Of a stretch of 64,000 nt of DNA, positions 1 to 13,000 are shown piece by piece. Position numbers and translations under genes: made by a program. The stretch is from positions 205,180,640 to 205,244,639 of the forward strand of contig NC_090942.1 of assembly GCF_040807025.1 (NCBI RefSeq), in the 5' to 3' direction. Position 1 is the stretch's first letter. Every line of letters starts with the position of its first letter. Source of the DNA: Struthio camelus (Eukaryota > Chordata > Aves > Struthioniformes > Struthionidae). Under the pieces are notes generated by a model that searched no databases, had not been told where the DNA came from, and worked only from the letters and a program-made list of their open reading frames with translations.

Positions 1-3000
1 ATTTTTCCAAGTATTCCTCTTTTCATCAGAAGTAAGAAAATCTGTGGCTGATTCTATGCCACCAAGGGTTATGAAGTTTTCTGGTCATTAGCTGCAATTA
101 ACTGTATAACTGTGTAGTTTGCTGTTTCATGTTTGCCAGCAGGCTAATGCTGGTTTATCTGAAGTAGAGATGGTGGTGTGGGGGGCTGAATTGCTGATAG
201 ATAAATCTTTTCATAAGTCTTTGTTAAACAGTTGTCATTTATTCACTTGTACAATTCTTGGGATGCTGTAGATCCAGCTAAACAAAAATGTGATACTTTT
301 CCATCTTCACATAAGCCAGAGAATAAGAATAAGCACTATTATCCCTTTCAGTGCTTGCATACAAAAATTAGGGTGCGCACTGCTAACTGAAAGAGGATCC
401 TTATTGAAGGATCCTTATTGCAGTACTACCTGAAAACCTCTGCCAAGATCCTAGTCCTGCTGAGTGAGGTCCTGATCAAAGGAAGAAATAAAACCTAACC
501 TTTAAGCACCCACAGCCCAGACAAGGACTGGAGGACAAATTGGTGCCAGAAAGTGGATGGAGTTGCTCGGTGTGATGGTGAAGTGGAACATGATCCTTTC
601 AATTCTGTACCCAGGATTATGCTTCCTTCCAAAAATATACCATTGGTTCTCTTATAGTGACTTCTTATTCATTGAATACGAAGGATAACACCTGCAAATA
701 TGTCCCTTTAACTAAGGCTCTTAAGTCCCTTTTACAGAGATGACTTTCAGTGACGCCTGTGGCAGACTACTACCTGCCCGAGTCACTGAGACAGTTTAGA
801 CATTTTTCCCCAAATGCTTAACTAACCCAAGAGGAGGTACAACACTGGCATTGCAGCCTCTGCACCTTTCTCTTCAGCACAGGTCCTGCTTCGCTCACAG
901 AGGACAACAGACCAGGCTGAGGAAGGACGTGTGTCTTCGACAGCCTTTCTGCGTGTAGTGTCCAGGGAAGGCTGTCAGTAAAACCTGTCTGAAGCACTGT
1001 GGTAACAGTAAGGCAGCACCAACCAAGCCCCAACTTTTCAGCAAAAACTCGTAATATTTGTGCAGTCTCAGGGTTCATCTATTGAATGTGATAGGAAATA
1101 GATTTACATTTGTGTAGAGACTTAAATAAAAGAGACGACAGACAGCAAACGCCAAATGCTGTTTGCATTATTTAAAGAAACACACATACCTGACTTTCTA
1201 AGACAAAGAGATCACAGCTGAGTGGTCAATTATTTCTGCTTGTTACCCGGGGCAGGTTCTGAGAGGTCCTCCTTCGCTCAGGGGTCCCAATCTACAAGTA
1301 CGACCGGAGACGCCCGTGCCAAGGTACTACTGACCACAGAGGAGGGCATTCAAACCCAGCCGAGTCACAGGGGCAGATGGTTCCATGGTTGTAGAGGTCT
1401 GAAGCACAATAAGAAGTGATGCTCAGCCAGCCCTGCTGTCTTCCTGACACGAGGTTCCCAGCACATGCAAAGAGTACTGCTCTATCAATATTTCTACTGG
1501 AAATGTTTTGACATTGTTTTTCCTAGCACTATACTAAACAGCTGGTTATTTCTGCCACCAGCCCCACAGTAAAGAGCTATATTAAGCCTCAGTAGATCTG
1601 GTCCTGTAGCCTAATCTATTCTTTTGTGTGCGATATGCTTATGATCATGTAACTTTTACTCCTTTGATGTCCAAAGGAGATCAGGACACTGCATCAACAC
1701 AAAACGGAAAGAGCAAGCAGCAGCTGACAAGACAGAGGCAGAACATCAGTGGGGTCTTGTTCCCAGCGATTATAAGAAAAATCAACAAGTAAACTCTGCC
1801 CTATCTATGCCCTTTATGCCATTATCCAAGCAGCTGGATTGACCATAGCAGGTCAAATTTCTGCCATTGAGCTAATTCTCTAAATACTTTGGCATCATTT
1901 TGTCCAGCCAAGTGAGGAAAGAAACCAGTTAAGTCCTTATGCATAAAAGCCACATGATTAAATGGTTAAGTGGACTAGAGCCTTCTCCATCGATCAGTCC
2001 TTCACCAAGGAAAAGTTTGAGTGAGAGCACAAACAACTCAGCTGTCTCGGCATGAGCTAACACGGTGTCCTCACTGCATAGATTCAAATTAACTAAAATA
2101 AACCAAACATGCTAAAGCAAGAAGGATATCTACTAAAAGTGGGGTGAAGGGGAAGAGTGAGAGTGGTTCTGAGCACTAAAAAATAAGAGCATTTCCAAAA
2201 ACCAGGGTGGGTGCCTGGGCCTGGTGGTTCTAATCTGAAGATGCAGGGTGGTGGGATGATGTGGAAAGTAGACGCAGTGCAAATATGCTGACGAAAGTAC
2301 CTGTCACCTTCAGTTCCCATTGCTCCCTGCATCTCAGACATCCTCAGAGAGCTGTTCTCCGCAGGGCCTTGCAGGAGTTGAGACACAGCCCTATCTCCAA
2401 CCTGCTCACCACAGCTCAGCTCTTGCATACATCACAGTGTTATCTGTCTCCTTGTGAAAGGACAGAGATAACATCCTCCTCCAGCTCATCAGCACGTGTA
2501 TCTCCAAAATAAATGAACTACAGCAGCCACTTTCAGTTTTCCCAAACAAATTAACATTTTGTTCTCAAATTAGGCTACAGAGAAAACATGTACAGAGCAG
2601 GGGCAAAAAGATTATGCGCGTGATTCTCAGGTTGCTTATTCCTGCTCTGCTCTGCTCCAATGTCATTTCAGGGAATTTGCTCTCAATTCTACCAACATCA
2701 GTGATCAGCATCTCGATGTGTCCCAGTTCTCCTCCTGGAGAAGGTTAATGTGTTTCTGTTCTAAACTTTGTTATATAAGAAAGAAGAGGATGCTTCACTT
2801 CCGCGACAATAAATTCTTCTTACGGACTCATTTATGGTTTCATCCTCATAGTCAGAGAGTGGGCAGGTTTCAGCAGGTACACAAAAAGACCCTTACCTTC
2901 AGTCTTGCGATCAACATGAGACCTATATTTAACAAGGGACCGTGCAGTGGTTAAATATTTGAAATTCACTTCTGAACACGCCTGTTTAAAGCTTAAAATT

Positions 3001-3224
3001 GCAATGTCTTCCTGTTAGTTCACCAGCACATAGAAATGCCCCTGGATTAAATATAAAGAGTGTTCTGTGTCATCAAGAATAAAATATGCAGAATATTTTT
3101 GGTGAGCATTACTCTATAGTTCAGTTGGAGAGCTGAGATCATTGCCCACTGCACTCCTCAGTACTGTCCCAGGGTTACATGGTGTTTCCCATCTCTGTGT
3201 AGGTATTCTGTTGCCTCTTAGCAT
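1..3224. other. Intergenic DNA, no gene seen
   Basis: This AT-rich stretch lies downstream of the DDX10 3' end. The open frames are short, overlap on both strands and show no recognisable domain, so I treat them as chance. The only local structure I noted is a 14-bp tandem duplication at 394-421 (two copies of AGGATCCTTATTG plus one base). Confidence 0.6.
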
Positions 3225-3402
3225 TCTTGGAAGAGGCTGCCCACAGAGGACTTGAAATCTCCTTCCTCGGAGATATCTGAAACTCAGCTGGACATGTTCC
3301 GGCACAACCTGACCTAACTGGAACCTCTTCAAGCAGTGGGTTGGACTGGATGACCTCCAGATGGCCCCTTCTAACCTAAATTATTCTATGATTTATTTAA
3401 AA
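3225..3402 (+). mobile_element. Old CR1 LINE 3'-end fragment
   Basis: The stretch follows the last part of the CR1 ORF2 and its 3'UTR. It starts near a decayed version of the 'TTGCCCAGAGAGG' segment, passes through 'CTGGACATGTTCC', and ends with GGTTGGACTGGATGACCTCC, CCTTCTAACC and ATTCTATGATT. It is clearly more diverged than the copies at 9.6 and 19.3 kb, with many substitutions and small indels, so it is probably an older insertion. The 5' limit is approximate because similarity fades gradually. Confidence 0.8.
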
Positions 3403-6400
3403 GCCTTTGGAACAAGTGTTACCAGTTCTTTGTTTTGACATCACCTAGCACAACACAGTCAATAAGTTACCTGTCCCTGACTCAGTGTTGGTATATGAAG
3501 GACCAAAAGATGAATCAAAGAACTTTTCCAGGAAAGTTAATGCATGGTACATGCAGCAAACAACAAAATCCGAAATTACTGGATTAAGTGGTAAAAAAAA
3601 AAAAAAAGGCTCTCCGAAAAAAGAAAATTATGAAGGACTGTGAAAATGGAGTCCATCTGCCCCAAAAAACTAATTTTGCTAGATTTTCATCCACATCAAC
3701 AGATAATATTCCCAGTTTTGCCAGCCGGCAAAACTTCTTCTGAGCCAGAATATTGTGATGGTGTTTCAGGAAGTTGTATAGGTGAATCATTAAATGGAAA
3801 TCTTCCTCCAAGCCAGTGCTGAGCTACAAATGATTTAATGCTTAAAGCCCTGGATTATTCTTTCTGTCTTTGCCACAGATGTCCTGTGTGTCCTTGGCAC
3901 TCACTTAGACAGGGATTCAAGTCAGCCAGCTTTAGACATCTAAATGTGATCACTTAGTTGTCCAGACTCTACCTATAGCAAATGGAGAGCAAACCACCTC
4001 CAGACAAGTGATTCATACCACTTATTTTGTACCCTTGTCTCAGATTGGCTTAAGTTGGGGGGTGCCTCTCTCTTCCCCTTCACCCCTCCTTGTCTTTACA
4101 CTGGGCGAGGGAAGGTCCCTGCCTACTTTGCCTACTGAGACCACCATCTTGTGGACCAGTGGTTATTTCTTGCCCTCTTTCTGTACCTGTCCTGGGCTGG
4201 GGCATGAAGATACAGCCCAATAAAAGAGGACGTCAGCACTGGCATGGCCGAGAGCACTGAACTAAGACAACCAACAACATTATCAAACAACAGCACATAT
4301 CCACAAGAGACCCAGCACGGGGAAGAGGTGTGCACCCATCATCCAACAGCTGCACGAGCAGCCCTTTCTGGCAGAGGCACAGAAATGCTCTGCCCAGAAA
4401 TATGCACTACAGTTATTTTCAGCAGGAGATCTCCTTCAGCTATCTTTGCACACTTTCACAATTGAAGTGGAGAGCTACCTAAAATTATGCTGGTAAAAAG
4501 GACGATTTTATAGTCCTATTCTATTTTATATTCAATTACTTTGCTAAACCAGGAGTTAGGAGACATTTTGGTGTTCAGCACGGAACAGTGCCTTATCATA
4601 AATTCCCCGCACAGCACCAGAAATGTGTGATCCGCACTTTGAATAAATATTTAACACCTAAAATGGAGACTCCAACTTTGATAAGGGATCACACTTGAGA
4701 ATAAGTTGTCATTGCTTTTTAAATAGCTACAGTTAAGCTATAGCAGGCTATATAGAGCAGTTATATAAAGCTGTATACAAAGAACAGTTTCTGTCAGTAC
4801 ACCAGTAGCAGAGTATGAGTTATACAAGGCTTAGACTGATACTCTCTATCCAAGTGAATCCACATTCCTCATTCTGAGTTTTCAAAAAGGACATTTATAC
4901 CATAGGCAAGGGAATGAATTTGCCAAGGAATACATATCTATTCATTTTATTCAAATAGAGGATTAAAAATTTTCAGAGTATTTTTAAATCCAAACTAGAA
5001 CTGAATTGCCGTAACTGGTCAATGTCAGGTCTCCTCTTCCTCTGAACAAAACTATATATCCCAGCTGCTAAATTTTTTCAAATGTTCTAATTAATCCACC
5101 GTTGTTTCTGGAGGCTAATCCAATGTCACCATAGTATCTACTGTTTAAAAAGAATTGACAACTGCTAATCAACACTGACACTGTGGTTAGTGACCCCAGG
5201 TCATTCCAAGGCAGTTTAAAAAAAAAAAAAAGTTACTTTCAAACTCTATTATATATGCATGAAAATAATCCTTGGTAGAAAGCAAAAACAAAAGAAAATA
5301 GCTGTTTTAGTTTCAAGAATGTTTTATACAGCATTGCAAGACCATGCAACTCTTTTCAAACACCTGACAAAGTCCTGTTAGGAACAGCAACTCTTTCATC
5401 TTTTAGACATCTTCTTGCGTACTTACAAAATAAAAATGCTTTTCCTTCTCCAGAGCCTTCAGTGGTCTCAAAGTAAAGTAAAAGTAACACTGGAAAAAGG
5501 TAACTTGTCTCTGGTAGAAGAGACATTATTTTGCACTGGAGAACCAACACAGCCAGCTGCTGGGTGCTCAGGAGTGTCGTGGACTCTCAGTGGTCTGGAA
5601 AGCAAAAAAGTCACCTACTAAATCACTAATTTATCTTCCTGCAGCAAGTAGATACGCTCCAGCTGCCTCCAAGGCAAGCTGAGCTGAGTTTCCCAGGCCC
5701 AACAGAATTGTCTCCTGCGGTACCATGGCTGCAGGTGGTATTAAATTCCTTTGAAGCGGATAGTAGGTGTACAAATAACTGCACCGTCTGGATAGTAACC
5801 AGTGCTGCAGTGCCATGGAGGTAAGTGCAAGAGGGCACTGAAACAGCCACTAAAAGAAGGCAATCTAGACGTGCCAAATACATTCATTTATCTGAAACCC
5901 TAAGTAAGGAGCAGGCAGGCCAAACACTTACCTGAAGGGGAAGCTAGATCAGCCCCATTGCTAGGCCATATGCCCTCTCCATCATGCCATAGGTGCTTTG
6001 GACAGTGTGCGCTGCCTGCCGCCTGATTTGCAGCTCTCAGCACTGTTTTGCAAGGGTGAGTGCCTTCATTAGACACCCGTCCTCAGAGACGGGCTTCAGC
6101 ATATGGATCCCATGCGAGAGATGCCTTATTGTGCAGCAGGTGTGCTCAGGGGGACAGAAGAGAGAGCCCCCCTGTACCAGCATCTCCTATTTTGCAGTCC
6201 ACAACAAGCCTGTGGGCTGAGTACTCTTCAGGAGACTCTACTTCTCTCAAGTAACTGTTCAGGAAATAAAAGACGAGGTTATCACATGTCTGGGCTTCCT
6301 CCTCACATCCCCTTTTATAACCAGGAGCCTTTACCCCAATCGGGACCGCTTGCTTGGATCCGGGTGCTGCCCTGCGTCACTCCCAGGAAACCCAAGCATG

Positions 6401-9400
6401 TCTGTCTCCAGCACCTGGACTGGTTTTCAGACACCCTGCAGGTCTGACACACTCCAGGTGCATCAAGCTCACTGAGCAAGCCCCTTTGCACAGCACGGAC
6501 ATGCACCATGCAGCAATCATGGACCAAACCATGGATAAGCTGGCCAAGACACCATGCTGAGGTGGTCCAAGTGGCCCTAGAGGGACCAGGTGCACATCAC
6601 ACACAGGGACCTAAATGGATGTCCCACGCTTTGTCCTAACTATTCAGGACCTCAGCTTTACATCCCTTCCAGGAACTGTTGATTCGGGCATGACCTTTGG
6701 TTCTGCTTTTTTTCTTTCCCCAGGATCAGGACACTGCTATTTGCACTCATAGTTCTAGCTGCTACCCTGCCCCAGCTCCGTTTCTCCTGGAAGGCTGCAG
6801 TTCAGAGTGCTGAGAAAATAATGAGTAAAGCAGCTTCCCTACCTCTCCTAATAACAGGTTACTACCGCCTCACCACACCATTCTTAAGGGGGGGGAAAAA
6901 AAAAGTTCATTTTCCAATGACTCAGGTATACGTAGCTGCTTGTCCAAACCTTCTAATCACCCTCTGGAAGTGACAGCACTCCAGAGACCATGTGCAATTG
7001 AATCCGTAATTCACCTGCCTCACATTCTTTAAGTTGCCTGTGCTCTAACCTGTTTGCCATTAAAATAGTCCAAGGGACATGGAGAGCAGCACATTGAAAT
7101 TCCATCAGTACGCCGTAGAAATGCAGTTTGCACATTAAAGCTTTATCAAACACGCTTACTGTATGATACATTTTACCTGTTGCGAGGAGAATTTAAGTTT
7201 GCCTCCTCTTTGAGGTTTCTAACAGTCATTTAAATCCAATGGTATCTCATTATCTAATGTATAAAACTGATCTTTAAAAGCAGAAGCTGCACCATGGCCA
7301 GCACCCTCTGTAGGCTTTCAACCACACCAGCAGACCTGCAGGCATCAAAGGGTTTATTCAGGCATTGCCTGCCTGCCCCATCGTTCACTACAAGCAGACT
7401 TTTACAAATGCGTTTTCTTTATACCAGAATCTATTTTTATATAGGTCATTTGTAATGATGTGCATCTGAATCATCAAGCTTAACACTTTAGTAAACAGAC
7501 TTTCAGCTATTTACAGGGGGTAGGACCTAAAAAGACAAAGCTGTCTTTAAGAGTCAGGTACCCTTCCAGCTACCAGTACCCAGGGCATGTCACATTTGCT
7601 GCAAAGTGGTGCCAGAAATCCCTTAAGTGATTCTCATCAAGGATATTGAGGCTCCACAGTGGGCTGGTTTGCATTTAAAACCCACAGCTGGCAGTGGCTG
7701 CAGAAGATGATGATGGAGGCAGCCCCCAGGTGCCGGGCTGGAGGAATCTGCTCGCCTCCAGGCTCACAGGAGAGAGGTTTCCTGGGAGTCCCGTCCAGCT
7801 GGGCAGGCTGGGCCTCTCCAGGGGAAGCCTCCACATCGAGAGCTGCCACGCAAAGTGAGACGGGCCTGGTGGGGAGTACCCGAGGCCATCACAGCAAGCG
7901 GGTGCTAACAGCCCTGCAGACAGGCTGTCCTACCCTGGCAGTCCGTGCAATGGTAACATGTTCCAGCTCAGGCCCCACTCATGTAAAGAGAGCTCCAGGT
8001 CCCAGAGGGCTTTGCAAAACAGAGCTAAGTCTCATCTTCCCTCTGCTGAGGCCAAGAAGCAACCAGCTCAGGGTTTTGAGAAGGAAGACAGCTTTTGGGT
8101 TTGTGTTGCGCTAAGAACATAAACCAAGAGCTAATAAAAGTCAGAGATCAATTGCTACAGGACTATGCTTGGTATAAAAGGGAAGCCACTGGGAAAAGGA
8201 AGGTAATGTCAACAACAACATGAAGATTTACCAAAAGAGAGCATTGCCATAAGAAAATGTGAACTCAGTTTCACATAAAACGTTAACAAATACCTTGCAG
8301 AGCCTAAAAGAAACAAAATCTTTTCTTGATGATTTTTTGCAGATGGGCAGAAGCAGAAAACCTTTCTGTAAATGTCGTAGAGATTCTCTCCCCTCTTGCA
8401 GCTGCAGCAAGCGTCATGGGAGATGAGATTACATCCAAAGGCTAGGAAAGGCCAAGTATTAGCATGAAGGCAGCTTGCTCTTGAGAGGATGAATCATCTA
8501 TGTGTCATAGCAGGGGACCAACAGTGGTGGTAAGAGATGTCACTTCCCAGGGAGGCTCCTCTTTCAGAATTCCTCTTTGACACGAGCTCCCATAGGTGCC
8601 ACCGGGATTCATCAAGATCTAGAGGGCTACAGCAGGAGCAACACAGAAATGAAGCTCAGTTCAGCTAATGGTAAGGTAACAGAGCTTCCAGGAGCTGGTG
8701 AACACTTTCTTTGGGGCCTGCTCAGCTCCTTAATCCAGATGAGTGGTCTTACTAGAGCCAATAAGAGATGTGGAAGGCTGCATGGGAGTACTAAAGTTAC
8801 CTGCTGTGGGTAAGCAGATTGAAAAGACTGGACACAGAGAAACTCATCCTGTGTCAGCCAGTTGCAAACACTTCAGTCTGCCTGGAGAACACTCTTAAAG
8901 ACAAAGCAGTATAGGAGCAGGACATAATGCTATGAAAACGACTGAGGAAATGCCACCACAAGACAGTGCAGTTAATGACATGAGTGGAGCCTCAGTGGAG
9001 GACAGGACATGCGGGCATCGGCCAGGATGCAGCAGGCTACTGTTGGCAGCCAGGCAGAGGCAGCTGCTGCAAAGGCAGAGCTCCAGTGGCTGCAGATATT
9101 GACAGAGCTCTGCAGAGCACAATGCTCATCTGAAGGCAGGAGGAGAGAAATGAGAACAGGAATCAATTATAGAAAAACAGATAGAGCTGGTACTTGCCAC
9201 AAATGAAAGAAAATTGAAAAATAGTCACAGCCTTCAACAGTAATAAAAAGAAAGTGGTTCAATCTGTGGATGGGAGGTTGAAAACGTATCTTGCAAAAGC
9301 ACAAAAGAACAAGGTCGCTCTTTGACTTTGCCTTCTGCAGGAGAAAGGACACGTGTTGTGGGTAAAGCCCACGTGCAATTTTCAGAGAAACTCTTTAAGC

Positions 9401-9595
9401 TTATCAACATGGATACCTTCCCGCTTTGAAACAACACAAAAAACCAAATGTAGTAAACTGAAAATGCAATCTGCCACGGCATCTGAAGGAATTGTATTTA
9501 CCAACTGGGGAAAGGTACTTTTTCATAGCATCTTGGAAGGCAGATAAAGATCAGGCATAGCACCAGGTTAGTTGGGGGATTCATCCGGTAAAATA
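3403..9595. other. Intergenic DNA, no gene seen
   Basis: No gene is recognised. Poly(A)-like homopolymers occur near 3591-3607 and 5218-5232. The open frames here (for example 6103-6447 and 7659-8114 on the plus strand) are low-complexity and overlap frames on the other strand, and no family similarity is visible. One short sequence at 7639-7684 recurs at 16.5 kb and is listed separately. Confidence 0.55.
7639..7684 (+). repeat. Short dispersed repeat shared with 16.5 kb
   Basis: Positions 7645-7682 match 16532-16569 with one mismatch in about 38 bases. The shared core is GAGGCTCCACAGTGGGCTGG followed by TTTGC and TTTAAAACC. AAGGAT also precedes both copies, with a 6-bp insertion in the second. 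The second copy translates into a decayed CR1 reverse transcriptase, so this one may be a shorter relic of the same CR1 lineage. Similarity fades after the TTTAAAACC stretch. Confidence 0.6.
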
Positions 9596-9633
9596 TGGCG
9601 CTACTGGAGAGACATGGCACTACTGGAGAGAGT
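9596..9633 (+). repeat. 19-bp tandem duplication at a CR1 5' junction
   Basis: TGGCGCTACTGGAGAGACA (9596-9614) is followed by TGGCACTACTGGAGAGAGT (9615-9633). The first 17 bases agree except for one. The second unit is ordinary CR1 ORF2 sequence, while the first lies at or just before the point where CR1 similarity begins. This suggests that a small duplication formed when the truncated copy integrated. Confidence 0.65.
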
Positions 9634-10083
9634 CCAGCGGAGGGCTACAAAGATGATGAGGGGACTGGAGCATCTCTCCTCTGAAGAAAGGCTGAGGGAG
9701 CTGGGGCTGTTGAACCTGGAGAAGAGAAGACTGAGAGGGGGATCTCATCAATGTGTACAAGTATCTGAAGGGGGAGTGTCAAGAGGATGGGGCCAGTCTC
9801 TTCTCCGTGGTGCCCAGCGACAGGACAAGAGGCAACGGGCAGAAACGGAACCACAGGAAGTTCCATCTGAACAGGAGGAGAAACTTCTGTGCTGTGAGGG
9901 TGACAGAGCAGTGGCACAGGTTGCCCAGAGAGCTAGTGGAGTCTCCTTCGCTGGAGATCTTCAAAACCCGCCTGGACATGATCCTGTGCAATGTGTTCCA
10001 GAGGACCCCGCTTGAGCAGGGAGGTTGGACTAGATGATCTCCAGAGGTCCCTTCCAGCCTCAATCATTCTGTGATTCTGTGAT
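9606..10083 (+). mobile_element. 5'-truncated CR1 LINE (3' about 480 bp)
   Basis: This copy aligns base for base with the 3' part of the longer CR1 at 20.5-20.96 kb. It shares the AGAGTCCAGCGGAGGGCTAC segment, the ORF2 C-terminus, GGTTGGACTAGATGATCTCC and a tail of two ATTCTGTGAT-like units ending at 10083. The ORF2 reading frame is broken by a +1 change near 9735: the upstream part reads [17 protein letters not shown] in one frame and the downstream part reads [20 protein letters not shown] in another. It is a dead, 5'-truncated insertion, moderately young judging from its similarity to the 19.3-kb copy. Confidence 0.95.
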
Positions 10084-13000
10084 AGCTACATCTGAGCTGA
10101 TCACTCCAGGCTCCCTGGATGGTCATGTGGAGTTGAAGCGGCAGGGCAAGGGCCCTGCATCTTTCCTCGTTTCTCTCCTCCATGGGCAGTGGGACCCAGA
10201 GATGGCCAGCCCAGGAGTGGATTGGTCCAGCGCAGACCTGGGTTCACAGGGAAGGGATTCACCTCGCTCAAACCATGAGGGGCTCAGCCTGGCTGTACAT
10301 GCAAAGCTACTCAAATCACTCAGTGGGAAAGCAAAGCAGGGAGTCAGTGGGCTGCTCCTCTTCCGCAGTGTGGGTCATTACCAGCAAGAGGCCCTATCTG
10401 GACCACAGTGGGGCTCAGAGAACCTGTCTCTCTAAGATGAGGAAATCAGTTGTGCTGGATGCATTCTCAAACACAGAAACACAAACAAAATACAAAAAAC
10501 TCTCCAAAGCAAGGTCTATCTGAACTGAAAGAAGAGACAAAGTGGGAGAAGACCTTGTATTTCTTTGTATTAACAGGGAACAGCTCATGCCTTTTATCTA
10601 GCATATACAATAAGAGTTAGGAATCATGAGTTACAGGAAAAAGACAGATGTTATATTTTATAGTGTGAGAAACATGATCATATCAGAGAATCTGCACAGT
10701 AAGATATCACAGGTAGACAAAATTAAGGTTTTCTTATTCACCTGTACTTACATCTTTGACCTTAACCTCTTCTCCAAAGAGTTTTTAGATAATGTACATT
10801 GCACGCACACACACACACACACACACACACGCCTATGCTGTTAGAGGGTGATTGACAGTGAATAATAAAAGTCCTATAACAGTTCTCCGAATATTTGATT
10901 GACTGATAGACAAGACAGATGTGTGTATATATGACAGAGCACCAAGTAATTTTACACTTCTAGGGCTTCACTTTTCCTAGCCAAGAAAGCCCTTGGCTGC
11001 TTGGCAGTTTCCTCAAATTGTCTGTATCTGCTACCAAGTTTTAATCACTGTTAAATCACACCATATGACTTGTGCTTTGGAGCACTTTGTCAACATCAGA
11101 AATAAACATTAATCCCACAAGGAATCCAGTTGGACTCTAATTAGATTTCAGAAATACATAAATTAAAGTGTTAATATGCTGTTTCACTGATGAAAGCCTC
11201 CATCGCATCAGCTTCTACAAGATCAATATGACTGTATGATATAAGATATCAACCAATTTATTTTTCTGGCAAATGAATCAATATGGCTATTTCAATGACA
11301 TCAATCACTAAGTAGATGTTATCAGTCCACAAAAAGATCCAAAACTAAAAGGAAACAAAAACAATTACATACATTCAAGTAGCATTTTTCAATACTCGCA
11401 AAATTCCTTTGTCCTGGTACTTCTCATTGCAGAGAAATGGCATTTCAACAACAGTGGCAATACCACTAATATAGGTAATCATTGTCCTGAGCATCATGCT
11501 ATGCATTACATGCTGCCAAAGAAACGTGCATTTGATACCAGAAAAAATAAAAATTACAAAAATTTGCATTTGCCCCTATTCTCTCTGCTATATCACATTT
11601 CTCATAAGAAAGTAGCTAACAAGGTTCACTTCTAAAGATGTCTCAGAGAATCCCCATCTCTTTCACGGCCACGTAACCAGTGTCTGAAATTCCTTGAAGC
11701 CAGGCTTGCTGTATTAATGCTGTGTTTTGAGGTTCATTTTGGCCTGTTTCATGATCCAAGAATAACAGGAGCTTTGCTATGCAGCTCTGGAGGGTACGTG
11801 TGTCTCCTGGGAAGCGGGAGAGCCTTGCTTTCAAAACTAGAGCTCGTTCAGGACACCACCAGAAACATTGAATTAGGGATCAAAATGGAGGCTATTGCCA
11901 CATGAAAACATCTCATGGGGAAATGCTTGTACACACTAAGGGAAAATCCTGGAAAAATCTCTGTCCTAAAAATGGTTTGCGAGTCACACAGCTAAACTGC
12001 CAAAGGTACAAAATGCTACAACATTTGTCTTGGCTGTATCAGAGACTTATTGCCTGCAACGAAGCACTTGTCAAACCAGAAATAGAGCTGAGACAACAGC
12101 AGATTTCTTGTAACACTGGTGAGAACACATTTGCATTGCTGCTCGCAATAAATGATCATTAGTATAAAGTGTTGGAGTATACACTGAGAAGCAGCAGCAA
12201 GCTTGCTGGCAGCACAATAACACATCACCAGGAATCAGAGAGATGCAAAATAATCAAAGCCCAACATCCACGTACAGGGCACCACTTTCCCCCTTTCCCT
12301 ACCTCCCCCATGATGCCTACTGATTCTGATTTCCAGTTCCTTCATCTCCTGTACTGGAGTCTCCATTTTTTTGCCCATGTTTCACATTAATATACTCAGC
12401 AGACAAACCCACAGCTGGTCTAAACTGACACGGCTCCATTGGGGCTATGCTGATGGCCACCAGCTAAATTTCTGGACAAAGAAGACATAAAGCAGAAGTC
12501 TCCAGGTCCAGCCAACCAGGGGTTAGCCTCTTGCAAATCTCCAAACAGCCCTTCCTCCCAGGCTGCTCAGCAAGAGAGACTGGAAATAGTCTCCCCTTGG
12601 GCTGCGGCTGCTGGTCCTCCCTGCCCTGCACAGTACTTCTGGTGGAAGATGAGCCCAGGGACAGCCTGTCTGTGCCTGCATCTTCTGTTTGGCTGAGGCT
12701 CCCTCATGCTTCATAAATAATAATTAACACCAGCACCAGCTTAGGAATAAGGATGGGCTTTTCACTTCTGAGCTCAGATTTTGCAGATGCAATGTGAATC
12801 CCTGGTCTCGTTCCAAGAGCAAGTTGCATCCTTGTCTCACCAGCCACCAACTGCAATGACAAACCTGCCATTAGCTTCAGGAGAAAAAGCAAAATGGAGC
12901 TAAAGCGAGATCAGGGGCCAGATCCCTGGCTAACACATGTCGCTATTGCTATCATCTACAATAGCTCCAGAGCAAGGCTGAATATTTTCAGATCATGATC

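Noticed and set aside
7659..8114. 151-residue plus-strand open frame
   Set aside because: Low-complexity composition, no domain I recognise, an overlapping minus-strand frame, and a start inside a repeat shared with 16.5 kb.
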